Shown: one piece after another, positions 9,490-17,619 of the stretch | Position numbering within the stretch: the first letter of the stretch is position 1 | Layout of the letters: each line of letters starts with the position of its first letter | NCBI GenBank assembly: GCA_017471085.1 | Contig: JAFUWW010000010.1 | Location: 1-64,000 of the forward strand | Direction of reading: 5' to 3' | Length of the DNA stretch: 64,000 nt | Source of the DNA: Bacteroidales bacterium | Lineage (GTDB): Bacteria > Bacteroidota > Bacteroidia > Bacteroidales > UBA932 | Notes under the pieces: generated by a model | The model's database searches: none | What the model saw: only the letters and a program-made list of their open reading frames with translations | What the model was told of the DNA's origin: nothing | Made by a program: the position numbers and the translations under genes

Positions 9490-9717
9490 TCAACTTGCCG
9501 TGTTGCAACTGAATTCGGCCTCACAGCGCATTCTAGCCTGCAACATGGCCACGGTTTTAGCCGCAGGCGTGGTTTTCCTGGCCATGTTACCATGAAAAAC
9601 GGCCTTGCAGCGCACTTTGGCCTGCGACATGGCAAGCGGCCGCTGCATGGCGGGGCGAGGGGCCGAACAGGCGGCCAGAAGGGCTGCCAGGTCCAGAAGA
9701 AGCAGGTGTTTTTTCAT
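9490..9717 (-). CDS. Putative small lipoprotein built partly from a repeat element
   Basis: 75 residues: MKKHLLLLDLAALLAAC is a convincing lipoprotein signal with a lipobox. The rest repeats itself: AMSQAKVRCKAVFHGNMA is followed by AMLQARMRCEAEFSCNTA. The repeated part coincides with a two-hairpin DNA repeat (9497-9633) that has a noncoding relative at 13138-13296. A near-consensus promoter lies upstream, and GAAAAAGAAG precedes the start. A gene whose 3' part comes from a repeat insertion is the most likely reading, but expression and function are unproven. An ATG three codons upstream (9726) is possible. Confidence 0.45.
   Translation of the reverse strand: MKKHLLLLDLAALLAACSAPRPAMQRPLAMSQAKVRCKAVFHGNMARKTTPAAKTVAMLQARMRCEAEFSCNTAS
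9497..9633 (-). repeat. Double-hairpin repeat, copy 1
   Basis: Two hairpins in a row, 9497-9550 and 9580-9633, with arms of the type GCCATGTTGCAGGC and GCCTGCAACATGGC, separated by a linker reading AGGAAAA on the minus strand. Between the arms there is a conserved CGGCC...AGCGCA core. The same arrangement occurs at 13138-13296. Confidence 0.65.
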
Positions 9718-9760
9718 ATCAGCCATGTGTTATCTTCTTTTTCGGGTCAGTTTCTGTTCC

Positions 9761-9792
9761 TAAAGTTAGCCCTTCCTCCGCACTTGTGCAAA
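9761..9792 (-). promoter_or_regulatory. Sigma-ABfr promoter for the small lipoprotein gene
   Basis: On the minus strand TTTG (9792-9789), 20 bases, then TAACTTTA (9768-9761), one base off the TAnnTTTG consensus. It faces the small lipoprotein frame and ends 43 bases before its ATG. Confidence 0.5.
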
Positions 9793-9826
9793 TCCGCCCC
9801 TGCCCTTGGTCGATTATTGCAAGCAA

Positions 9827-9858
9827 TTGACCATTTTTCCAAAAAATGTTTAAATTTG
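9827..9858 (+). promoter_or_regulatory. Sigma-ABfr promoter for preA
   Basis: TTG (9827-9829), 21 bases, then TAAATTTG (9851-9858), ending 24 bases before the preA ATG. The arrangement fits the phylum consensus. Confidence 0.6.
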
Positions 9859-9882
9859 TATCAGACACAACAATCTGATACT

Positions 9883-11322
9883 ATGCAATCCCATATCAAC
9901 ATCCGGGAAGAAGCCAACCGCTGCCTTCTCTGTGAAAACGCTCCGTGCAGCGCTGCCTGCAAGAGCGGAGACCCCGCCCGCGCTGTCCGTGCCATCCGCT
10001 TTGAGAACCTTCCCCTTGCGGCAGAATGCTTTGCCACGGCATCGGACAAGGATCTGGAAGCCGCAGAAAGTGCCTGCATCCACTACAGCCACTCCATCCG
10101 GCTTAAGGAACTGGCCGCAGCCCTTCCGTCGGCCCCATCCTTCGACAAGCTGCCCTCGCTGGAAACGACTTTCTGCGGCATCCGCTGCGAGAGCCCTTTC
10201 TTTCTGGCGTCGTCGGCTGTCTGCACCAATTATGAGATGGTGTCCAAGGCCTTTGAAGCCGGCTGGGCGGGCGTTTTTTACAAGACCATCTGCCTGCAGG
10301 ACATCCAGGAGGTGTCGCCCCGGTTCGATGCCGTCAAGCGCCCGGACGGCCATTTCTCGGGCTTCCGCAATATGGAGCAGCTCTCGGAGAATCCCGTGGA
10401 AACGGATTTTGACATCCTCCGCCGGCTCAAGCGGAATTACCCCCGCAAGGTGGTCGTGGCCTCCATTATGGGCCAGACGGAAGAGCAGTGGATCGAGCTG
10501 GCCAGAATGGCGGAGGAAGCCGGTGTCGATGCCATCGAACTCAATTTCTCCTGCCCGCAGATGCGGATGGCCGGTATGGGCAGCGACGTGGGCCAGAACC
10601 CGGAACTGGTCACCTTCTATACCGCTTTTGTCAAGCAGGCCGTAAAGGTTCCCGTCATCCCCAAGATGACCCCCAACGTGGCCTCGCTCACCCAGGTGGC
10701 TATGGCGGCCTATTTCGCCGGGGCCGACGGCATATCGGCCATTAACACCATCAAATCCGTGACGATGGGCGGTGAGGTGTCCGGAAAAAAGGTGATTTCC
10801 GGCTATTCGGGGCCGGCCGTGAAGCCTATTGCCCTGCGGTTTATCCTGGAAATGGCCAAGAATCCGGTAATGAAGGACTTGCAGCTGTCCGGCATCGGCG
10901 GAATCGTCACGTGGCGGGATGCCCTGGAATTCATCCAGCTGGGCTGCCGGAACGTGCAGGTGTGTACCGCCGTCATGGAATACGGATACAGGATTATCGA
11001 AGACCTCACGGCCGGGCTGCAGCACTATCTGGCCGCGCGGGGCGTCTCTTCGCTGGAAGAGGTCATCGGCGAGGAATTGGACAGTTTTGTGCGGGTGCAG
11101 GACTTGGACCGCAGCACCAAAGTATTCCCCACCATCGACCGGGACAAATGCGTGGGCTGCGGCCGATGCTACATCTCCTGCCGGGACGGCGGGCACCAGG
11201 CGATTGCCTTCGAGGAGGACCGGAAACCCCGCATCGTGGGTACCAAGTGCGTCGGCTGCCACCTGTGTCGCCTGGTCTGTCCTACTGGCGCTATGGGAGT
11301 CTCAAAACGGGTGAATAAATAG
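9883..11322 (+). CDS. preA: Dihydropyrimidine dehydrogenase PreA-like protein with extra N-terminal Fe-S segment
   Basis: 479 residues from MQSHINIREEANRC, chosen because the promoter lies between this ATG and the upstream one. Three parts: residues 14-31 (CLLCENAPCSAACKSGDP) match the CxxCxxPxCxxxC Fe-S segment that begins GltD/PreT-type proteins; residues about 90-400 form a dihydroorotate-dehydrogenase-like FMN barrel (ELNFSCPQM); the end carries two 4Fe-4S sites (CVGCGRCYISC and CVGCHLCRLVCP). PreA reduces uracil and thymine in pyrimidine catabolism, normally with a PreT partner that brings FAD and NADH. No preT is adjacent, and the N-terminal cluster segment without the FAD domain is notable. 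Confidence 0.85.
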   Translation: MQSHINIREEANRCLLCENAPCSAACKSGDPARAVRAIRFENLPLAAECFATASDKDLEAAESACIHYSHSIRLKELAAALPSAPSFDKLPSLETTFCGIRCESPFFLASSAVCTNYEMVSKAFEAGWAGVFYKTICLQDIQEVSPRFDAVKRPDGHFSGFRNMEQLSENPVETDFDILRRLKRNYPRKVVVASIMGQTEEQWIELARMAEEAGVDAIELNFSCPQMRMAGMGSDVGQNPELVTFYTAFVKQAVKVPVIPKMTPNVASLTQVAMAAYFAGADGISAINTIKSVTMGGEVSGKKVISGYSGPAVKPIALRFILEMAKNPVMKDLQLSGIGGIVTWRDALEFIQLGCRNVQVCTAVMEYGYRIIEDLTAGLQHYLAARGVSSLEEVIGEELDSFVRVQDLDRSTKVFPTIDRDKCVGCGRCYISCRDGGHQAIAFEEDRKPRIVGTKCVGCHLCRLVCPTGAMGVSKRVNK

Positions 11323-11387
11323 CCGGCCCCCCTGCTGGAAACAGATGGCCGGCACAACTTCATTCCGGGGGAGTCGCACCTGCGCCA

Positions 11388-13082
11388 TTACCGTCCCAGC
11401 ACTTCCTTGAGCCAGGAGTAGGCCTCCGGGACGTCGTAGTCGCCGCTGTGGGGCTTGAGCCAGGCGAATCCCACGTTGTGGGCTTTCACGGCGGGGCTTG
11501 AGCGTACGGAGAGGAAGAGGGTGGTTTCCACGGCGAAGGAATTGTCGCGGTCGTCCATACCGTGGCGGACATACCAGTAGGGGGCCACATCGGCCTTGTT
11601 CTCCAGGATATAGTCCATCGCGCAGGTCATCTTGATCTGCTTCAGCAGCGCTTGGCCGTCCGCGGTCCGGAGATACTGTTCCCAGGTGAGGCCGGTGTCG
11701 TCCAGGCCTACGCTGTTCCTGCGGGTGTCGTGGTTCCAGGACCAGGCGTTGAAGGGGGCGTATTCCTGCTCCCGGGTGCCGAAGAGGTTGTCCTCGTTCA
11801 TACGGTTGTCGTACAGGCCGATGTTGGAGAACGAGGGCGCCACTTTGAGCGCCGTGTATTTGGCCAGATAGTAGAGGTGCTTGTCCAGGTCGTACCTGTA
11901 GCTGCCGTCTTCGCTGAAGGTAATCCAGCCGTTGTTTTTTCGGTGCTGGACGGCCTGGTTTCCGCCCGCCTGGGGGCCGCCGTTGCCACCGGGCCGAAGC
12001 TCACCTCCGGGCCGCATCTGGCCGCGGGGACCGCCCATGCCGGGGCCGCCGAACCCGCGGGTGCGGATTTCCTGTTCCACATCGGCCTTCATCTGCTCCG
12101 GGCCTATCTCGGCCAGGGTCTTTTCAATCTCCTCTTTCATCAGGCGGGTAATCTGGTCGCGGAGGTTGCTGTCTGTCACGGGGTTGCCGAACTCGTCCTT
12201 GAGCCCCAGGCTGTTCAGGTAAGGGACGTACAGAGCCGCGAGGGCGTCTGAAGCTTCCAGGATGGTGGCCTCCGGCGCATAGCTGTAGTCCATCTCTCCG
12301 GCCAGGTACAGCGCCTTGCGCGTATGGCCGAAGAGCCACTCATAGCCATAGCAGGAATGGCCGAGGTCCGTGATGGGGCAATAGGCGATTACGCCCAGCA
12401 CGTTGTCACCTATGCCGGGGGCGGAAGAGAGGCTTCCGTCTTTGGCCTTGATGATGCCCGCCGCGCCGATCTCGTACAGCTCCTCGAAAAAGTCCGGGCT
12501 GTTGCCGCTGGCCGCAATCACGGTGGAGAGGGCGCCGCCGCCGGACGTGCCGGTGACGATAATCTTGTCCGTATCACCCGCCGGGAGGGCCTTCTTGTTG
12601 AAGCGGAGGTAGCGGATGACGGCCTTGGTGTCGGCCATAATGGCGGGGGAGTGACCCAGGTACCGGCCGTCCGTGAGCCCGTTGCTGCGGCTGCGGCCGC
12701 CATAGGAGACCACCACGTAGCCTTCCTTGAGCGCCACGCCCACTTTGTTGCCGGAGCCGTCGTAATCCTGTCCGTCGGCCAGGGTGTTTTCCGGGTATCC
12801 GTTGGCCTGCCAGCCGGCGTTGTTCACATAAAGGACGATGGGCGAGGCCTTGGTGGCCGTTTCCGGCACGTAGATGTTGATCTTCTGGTCTTCCGGCCGA
12901 TTGGGCCGGGTGAGATAGTTGTCCGCGAACCAAGTCACCTTTACGGGCGCGCCGTCCACTTTTACCTGCAGGACGGTTTTCCGGGCCGATTTCAGGGCGA
13001 TGCTTTCGCTTTTCGTTTTTCCTGCACTGAGCGCTGCCGAGCAGACGGTGAGGGCCAATAGAAACAGGGCTGTTCTTTTCAT
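11388..13082 (-). CDS. Secreted alpha/beta hydrolase, subtype B tannase-like
   Basis: 564 residues from MKRTALFLLALTVCSAALSA, a signal peptide; a longer frame to 13112 lacks one at its start. The nucleophile elbow is GTSGGGALSTVI (Ser in a GTSxGG setting as in bacterial tannases such as TanB), with Asp in VRHGMDDRDNSF and the final His in LKPHSGDYDVPEAYSW. These esterases release gallate or other aromatic acids from esters, so plant polyphenol breakdown is plausible but the substrate is not certain. A Gly/Pro-rich low-complexity insert (about 12 glycines, near 11960-12060) sits in the lid region. Convergent with preA. Confidence 0.75.
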   Translation of the reverse strand: MKRTALFLLALTVCSAALSAGKTKSESIALKSARKTVLQVKVDGAPVKVTWFADNYLTRPNRPEDQKINIYVPETATKASPIVLYVNNAGWQANGYPENTLADGQDYDGSGNKVGVALKEGYVVVSYGGRSRSNGLTDGRYLGHSPAIMADTKAVIRYLRFNKKALPAGDTDKIIVTGTSGGGALSTVIAASGNSPDFFEELYEIGAAGIIKAKDGSLSSAPGIGDNVLGVIAYCPITDLGHSCYGYEWLFGHTRKALYLAGEMDYSYAPEATILEASDALAALYVPYLNSLGLKDEFGNPVTDSNLRDQITRLMKEEIEKTLAEIGPEQMKADVEQEIRTRGFGGPGMGGPRGQMRPGGELRPGGNGGPQAGGNQAVQHRKNNGWITFSEDGSYRYDLDKHLYYLAKYTALKVAPSFSNIGLYDNRMNEDNLFGTREQEYAPFNAWSWNHDTRRNSVGLDDTGLTWEQYLRTADGQALLKQIKMTCAMDYILENKADVAPYWYVRHGMDDRDNSFAVETTLFLSVRSSPAVKAHNVGFAWLKPHSGDYDVPEAYSWLKEVLGR

Positions 13083-13101
13083 AACGAGGCGGGTGTTTCG
13101 G

Positions 13102-13109
13102 CAAAAATA
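13102..13109 (-). promoter_or_regulatory. Putative -7 box for the tannase-like gene
   Basis: TATTTTTG on the minus strand, 19 bases before the ATG at 13082. No convincing upstream TTTG at 19-21 bases. Confidence 0.4.
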
Positions 13110-13137
13110 CAAAAAAAACAGCCAAGTTGCGCCGGAC

Positions 13138-13296
13138 GCCGTGTTGCAAGGCCGATTGGCCTTGGAGGGCGGCAGATGGTCGATTTGCCTTGCAACATGG
13201 CGCCGGTTTCTGGCTCGCCAGCTATTTTCCTTGCCATGTTGCGAGCCTAATCGGCCCCTGAGCGCAGTTGCGTGGCGAGTTGCCTTGCAACATGGC
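13138..13296 (-). repeat. Double-hairpin repeat, copy 2
   Basis: Two hairpins, 13138-13201 and 13233-13296, with 14-15 base arms GCCATGTTGCAAGGC and their complements, linked by AGGAAAA on the minus strand, the same plan as 9497-9633. Inner segments share CGGCC...AGCGCA with copy 1. No convincing reading frame here, so this copy behaves as a noncoding intergenic repeat upstream of the tannase-like gene. Confidence 0.7.
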
Positions 13297-13612
13297 TGGG
13301 GTTAGTGGCGGCGGTGATGGTCTGTTTACTTTTGGGAGAGGTTTGCCCCCCAAAGAAACTAATACGGTGCCCCCCCGGTACATGGCATTCCGCGAAAAAG
13401 GGCAAAAACGTGTAATGCGATGTGCCACGGGAGTTTGGCGGGGAGGGGCAGGGTGTCCGGGAGGCGAGATTCCGCTGCGCTGCGCTTGCGCTATCTCTTT
13501 CCTCCCGGAGGGGTCCGGGCAAACAGAGAATGGCATCCGGTAACTTCGTTCCCTCTGTGTTTTTTTCGCTGTCCAGCCCTTACGAAAACAAGTTTTCGAC
13601 GGGCCGGCCATC
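13297..13612. other. Gene-poor GC-rich intergenic stretch
   Basis: I find no credible gene. It holds several hairpins, the best being CCGGGAGGCGAGAT near 13459 pairing with ATCTC...CCTCCCGG near 13492-13508 around a run of CGCTGCGCTGCGC. Later, ACAGAG (13521) and CTCTGT (13553) flank a loop and are followed by T8. Open frames here show no signal peptide, motif or promoter. Confidence 0.4.
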
Positions 13613-13641
13613 AAAAAAGCACCGCAGCTACGCTGCGATGC
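13613..13641 (-). terminator. Rho-independent terminator of tRNA-Ser
   Basis: On the minus strand GCATCGCAGC, loop GTA, GCTGCGGTGC, then TTTTTT. A 10-base stem with one mismatch and a T6 tail, 14 bases beyond the tRNA 3' end. Confidence 0.85.
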
Positions 13642-13654
13642 CATTCTTGGTTTG

Positions 13655-13743
13655 CGGAGAGGACGAGATTCGAACTCGTGGTACAGAATAACCCGTACGG
13701 CAGTTTAGCAAACTGCTGGTTTCAGCCACTCACCCACCTCTCC
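13655..13743 (-). tRNA. tRNA-Ser(GCU)
   Basis: 89 bases. Acceptor stem GGAGAGG pairs with CCTCTCC, discriminator G, D-arm with GAGTGGCTGAAACC, anticodon loop TTGCTAA giving GCU for AGC/AGU serine codons, a long variable arm (CGTACGGGTTATTCTGTACC) as expected for class II serine tRNA, and the T-loop GTTCGAATC. CCA is not encoded. Stands alone, followed by its own terminator. Confidence 0.95.
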
Positions 13744-13832
13744 GGGGATTGTCCTGAAATTCCGTCAACAAAGGACGGGACTGCAAAGATACCAATTTTT
13801 TGTCAATTCGCAAACGATATGGAAAAAAGTGG

Positions 13833-13840
13833 TATCTTTG
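13833..13840 (+). promoter_or_regulatory. Putative -7 box for the cytidylate-kinase-like gene
   Basis: TATCTTTG, 21 bases before the ATG at 13862. TTCG lies 22 bases upstream as a weak partner. Confidence 0.45.
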
Positions 13841-13861
13841 TCTGGAACAAAAAGGAAAACC

Positions 13862-14509
13862 ATGACCATTAACGAACCCTTTGTCATTACCATCAGCCGG
13901 GAAGTGGGCTCCGGCGGCCGCACCGTGGGGCGTATGCTGGCCACCAAACTGAATGTCCGCTATTCCGACAAAGACCTGATCCGGAAACTCCGCACCCAGT
14001 TCGGGCTCAGTACGGCCGCCATCGAGAAACTCAAGGCCGAGAAAAAGAACTGGCTCGGCGACTTCCTCCGCCTGGTGTCGCCCGTGCCCACTGCCACTGC
14101 GCTCCTGGACAAGGACGCGGATTCGTTAAGGGAATACCGGGACGACGTTACCACCGAAGACGTCTATCGTGCAGAGCTGGAAATCCTGCAGGAACTGGCC
14201 TCGGAAGGCTCGCTGGTGGTGGCCGGCCGCAGCGGTTTCTTCGCGCTGAAAAACTTCCCAAACCGCCTGGATGTCATGATCACCGCCCCCAGGGACACTC
14301 GGGTACAGCGCATTATGCAAAAGCAGAACCTCACGCGTGAAGAGGCAAAGGCCGTTGTCGGGCAAGTGGACAAAGCGCGGGAAAACTACGTGCACCGTTT
14401 TACCGGCACCAGCCGGTACGACCTCCGCAACTATCATCTTGTCCTGAATGCAGAAGGCCACACGGAAGAGGAACTGGCGCAGGTAATCCTCTCCTATATC
14501 GGCCTTTAA
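13862..14509 (+). CDS. Cytidylate kinase-like protein
   Basis: 215 residues from MTINEPFVITISREVGSGG; the ATG follows a TATCTTTG box. The P-loop-like GSGGRTVGRMLATKL and the region VVAGRSGFFALKNFPNRLDVMITAPRDTRVQRI match the cytidylate-kinase-like family of nucleotide kinases widespread in Bacteroidetes and Firmicutes, distinct from the essential Cmk. A nucleoside monophosphate or similar kinase role is inferred. It ends in a 4-base overlap with the convergent esterase gene. Confidence 0.8.
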   Translation: MTINEPFVITISREVGSGGRTVGRMLATKLNVRYSDKDLIRKLRTQFGLSTAAIEKLKAEKKNWLGDFLRLVSPVPTATALLDKDADSLREYRDDVTTEDVYRAELEILQELASEGSLVVAGRSGFFALKNFPNRLDVMITAPRDTRVQRIMQKQNLTREEAKAVVGQVDKARENYVHRFTGTSRYDLRNYHLVLNAEGHTEEELAQVILSYIGL

Positions 14510-15495
14510 TCGTACTTCAGCAGCACCACTTTCAGATACTCGCCGATGAGGCCGTTCATGCTGCCCTGGGAGTCGGCGATCAGGAGGAGCATCTGCTCTC
14601 CGCCGGGCAGGACAGGTCCCAGGCACATGCCTTCGAAATCGGCCAGGTTCAGGGCCGATGTGTCGAAACTGAGCAGGAGCGTTTTCTCCAGCACGGGCTC
14701 TTTGCAGCGGACGGGGTCTACGACAAACAGCTTGGTGCGGCTGAACGATTCGGTGAGCATGGCGCCCAGGCCCGTAGACGGGACATACAGCTCGCGCTCC
14801 ATCACGAGAAGCCGCCCATCGTCCAGCGCCGTAATGGCCGGAACGCCAAACACATAAGCTTTTGCGGACGATGCCGCTCCGGCGGAAACCGAAGGTTCGT
14901 CGGCCGCATAGAGGTACTGTTCTCCCGCTTCCAGGGTTTTGTCGGAGAAGCTCTGCAGGCGGAAGAGAGAATCGGCCTGAAGGGGCATTTCCGTGGTGGT
15001 CCAGAACAGGCCGGTGACGGCGTTGTAAGCGAGCGATTCAAATCCTCTCCCCGGGACGATCTTTCCTGTCCGGAATTCCTCCGGTATGGCCAGGGATGCG
15101 CCCGTAGGCTTGCCTGTGAGGCTGTATTCCCGCACGGTCTGGGTGGTCTCCGAAACCACGAAAAGGGAATGGCGGCCGGGCACATACACCAAGTCTTCGT
15201 TGTCCATCCCCTTTTCTCCCGAGGCGTTGGCGGCAAGTTCCGACACAATCACCACCCCCAGGTTGGCCAGGGAGTCCATCTGGACCACAAAAGAGAAAAT
15301 ACCGCTTCCGTCAGCCTTGTCGTGGACAGCCGCAAACTGGTTGCCGCCCACGAAAGTGATGCCGGAGTACTGCCCTACGGGGATGGAAACGCGCACCTGC
15401 TGCTTCTCCGTCGCCTTGATGGGGCGTGGTTTGTCCTGACCGGAGGCACAGCCGGCGGTGACAAGCAAGACAAGCAGCGGTAATAGATTCTTCAT
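14506..15495 (-). CDS. Phytase/esterase-like beta-propeller lipoprotein
   Basis: 329 residues. MKNLLPLLVLLVTAGC is a lipoprotein signal. The body matches the esterase-like/phytase-like propeller family (GQYSGITFVGGNQFAAVHDK, DNEDLVYVPGRHSLFVVSE, GFESLAYNAVTGLFWTTTE, DFEGMCLGP), acidic patches typical of calcium-dependent propellers. Its ATG overlaps the symporter stop as ATGA, so it is translationally coupled and probably serves the same pathway as the transporter. Exact activity unknown. Confidence 0.75.
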   Translation of the reverse strand: MKNLLPLLVLLVTAGCASGQDKPRPIKATEKQQVRVSIPVGQYSGITFVGGNQFAAVHDKADGSGIFSFVVQMDSLANLGVVIVSELAANASGEKGMDNEDLVYVPGRHSLFVVSETTQTVREYSLTGKPTGASLAIPEEFRTGKIVPGRGFESLAYNAVTGLFWTTTEMPLQADSLFRLQSFSDKTLEAGEQYLYAADEPSVSAGAASSAKAYVFGVPAITALDDGRLLVMERELYVPSTGLGAMLTESFSRTKLFVVDPVRCKEPVLEKTLLLSFDTSALNLADFEGMCLGPVLPGGEQMLLLIADSQGSMNGLIGEYLKVVLLKYD

Positions 15496-16814
15496 CGTTT
15501 TCTTAGCAGCAGAAGCCCCAGGGCCGTAAAACCTGCATTCAGCAGTAACAGTTCGTAGCTGAAGTGGTAACCGCCCAGCCATCGTTCACTGTTCAAATCC
15601 AGTACCAGACAGAGGATGGGGGAGAGCAGGCACACCACCGGCACCCAGCGGTCACGGACCTCCCGTTTGCTCAGGATGCCGAAGAAAAACAGCCCCAGCA
15701 GCGGACCATAGGTGTAACTGGCCAGACGGTACACCGCGTCGATGGTGCTGGTGGAATTCAGGAGGCTGAACACCAGGATGCACACGGCCATTCCCACGGC
15801 CATGCCCACATGCACCCAGCGGCGCACGCGGTCGGCATCGGCCCGTTTGAGGCCTCCAAGGATATCGACGGTGAAAGAAGTGGTGAGCGCTGTGAGGGCC
15901 GATCCTCCGGAGGGAAAGCCCGCAGCGACGAGTCCTACGACAAACAGCACCCCGACCACCGGCGGCAGGAACTTGGAGCAGGCGACGGCAGGGAAAACGG
16001 CATCCCCCTTTGCATCTATTCCGTGCAGGGCGGCGAACTGGTACAGGTAGACGCCCAGCACCAGGAACAGGGCGATGACGACGGTCTGCAATACACTGGA
16101 AACCACCAGGTTCTTCTGCGAATCCCGTACATTCTTGCAGGCCAGCGTGCGCTGCATCATATCCTGGTCCAGCCCGGTAGTGGCCACTACGGTAAACAGG
16201 CCTCCCAGCAACTGCTTGAAGAAGAACTGGGGATGGTTCACGTCGTCAAAGTAGAAGACCCGGGAAAGGGAATGGTCCCAGGTGCCCACTTCCCGGCCGA
16301 TTAGCACCAGGCACAGCCCGACCGTCACCAGCATGCACAGGGTCTTGACCATATCCACCCAGATGACGGATTTGACGCCGCCCCGGAAAGTGTACAACCA
16401 CACCAGGAAGACGGAGGCGGAAACGGTCACCCAGAACGGGATGCCCAGCCCTCCGAACACCAGCAGCTGCAGCGTGGAGCATACCAGGAACAGCCGCACG
16501 GAAGCTCCCAGCATCTTTGAAATGAAGAAGAACCACGCCCCCGTCTTGTAGGACGACAGGCCGAACCGCTGTTCCAGATACTGGTAGATAGACACCACCC
16601 CCAACTTGAAGTACAGGGGAGTGAGTACAAAGGCGATCACCAGGTATCCCAGGAAAAAGCCCATGCACATCAGCAGGTATCCGAATCCGGAGACCGCCAC
16701 CATGCCGGGAACCGACACAAAGGAAACCCCCGACATGCAGGAGCCGATCATGGCCAGGGCCACCATCCACCAGCTGGTAGACCGGGTGGCAAAATAATCT
16801 TGCTTAGCTTTCAT
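15492..16814 (-). CDS. Sodium:solute symporter family transporter, short N-terminus
   Basis: 440 residues with about 12 hydrophobic helices. MIGSCMSGVSFVSVPGMVAVSGFGYL, YQYLEQRFG and GLDQDMMQRTLACKN are SSS-family motifs, the second being the classic RFG loop and the third the TM6 region. Relatives begin with an extra helix of about 40 residues before the TRSTSWWMVA segment; here a stop lies in frame only ten codons before the ATG, so that helix is missing. The start overlaps the LytTR gene by 11 bases, which could make it coupled. Imports an unidentified solute with Na+. Confidence 0.85.
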   Translation of the reverse strand: MKAKQDYFATRSTSWWMVALAMIGSCMSGVSFVSVPGMVAVSGFGYLLMCMGFFLGYLVIAFVLTPLYFKLGVVSIYQYLEQRFGLSSYKTGAWFFFISKMLGASVRLFLVCSTLQLLVFGGLGIPFWVTVSASVFLVWLYTFRGGVKSVIWVDMVKTLCMLVTVGLCLVLIGREVGTWDHSLSRVFYFDDVNHPQFFFKQLLGGLFTVVATTGLDQDMMQRTLACKNVRDSQKNLVVSSVLQTVVIALFLVLGVYLYQFAALHGIDAKGDAVFPAVACSKFLPPVVGVLFVVGLVAAGFPSGGSALTALTTSFTVDILGGLKRADADRVRRWVHVGMAVGMAVCILVFSLLNSTSTIDAVYRLASYTYGPLLGLFFFGILSKREVRDRWVPVVCLLSPILCLVLDLNSERWLGGYHFSYELLLLNAGFTALGLLLLRKR

Positions 16815-17610
16815 CCGCAGCTGTTTGTGTGTCTTCCTGTTTCAAGTTGTCTTTGAAGGCCCGTCCCACAGGCAGCGGTGCCTCCACCCCCATCAAATGT
16901 ACTTCCGCCGACGACTTGGACTCGATCCTCCACACCGGGACGATATACGAACGGTGGATCCGGAGGAATTTCCCCTCCGGCAGCAGGTCCATCATCTTTT
17001 TCAGGGTAATCTGCGACACCACATCGTCCTGATGGTCCAGGTGCACGCAGGAGTAATTGTTGCGCGACTCAATGAACTGGATGGCCGACAAGGGCACATG
17101 CACCGTCTTGTAATCGGCCTTCAGGAGGATTTCCTCATCGGCCACGGCGTCGAAACTTCTCTTGTACAGGGACGACCGGGCATTGTCCAGCGCGGCCGAC
17201 TGCTCGTGCGCGGCCGACAGCACCTTGATGCGGGTGCTGAAATACCCCATCATGAGGCTGAAGGAGGCGGTGGCGAGGAGAAGGACCCACATGGCCCTCT
17301 GGTGCAGTTCCATCCGTCCGGACACCGTATCTGCGTCGCGGGGGAAATCGACCTTGTTCCAGGACATGACGAAGGTGACGGCCGCTACGAGGAAGAGGGT
17401 GCCGGCCACCGTGGCCAGGCCTTTCCAGCCCTTGAGCAGCAGCGGTCCCAGCAGTTCCCGGCACAGGAAATAGACACCATACAACCACCCGGCGTATCCG
17501 AGCACATAGCCCGGATGCCACTGGGCCCATTCCCCGATGGGGAAAAGGAACATCATCCCCGGCATTGCGAGAATGCAGAAGATGATGTCTGCCAGACGTC
17601 CGCTTCTCAC
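16804..17610 (-). CDS. LytTR-family regulator with membrane N-terminus
   Basis: 268 residues. The first 140 residues contain four hydrophobic helices (FCILAMPGMMFLFPIG, GYAGWLYGVYFLC, GLATVAGTLFLVAAVTFV, MWVLLLATASFSLMMGYF). The C-terminal 100 residues are a LytTR DNA-binding domain: ILLKADYKTVHVPLSAIQF, ESRNNYSCVHL, MMDLLPEGKFLRIHRSYIVP. No receiver domain, so it is probably a membrane-embedded sensor that binds DNA directly. Starts 9 bases after the TPR lipoprotein and overlaps the symporter, suggesting control of this operon. Confidence 0.85.
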   Translation of the reverse strand: MRSGRLADIIFCILAMPGMMFLFPIGEWAQWHPGYVLGYAGWLYGVYFLCRELLGPLLLKGWKGLATVAGTLFLVAAVTFVMSWNKVDFPRDADTVSGRMELHQRAMWVLLLATASFSLMMGYFSTRIKVLSAAHEQSAALDNARSSLYKRSFDAVADEEILLKADYKTVHVPLSAIQFIESRNNYSCVHLDHQDDVVSQITLKKMMDLLPEGKFLRIHRSYIVPVWRIESKSSAEVHLMGVEAPLPVGRAFKDNLKQEDTQTAADES

Positions 17611-17619
17611 GGCCGACGG

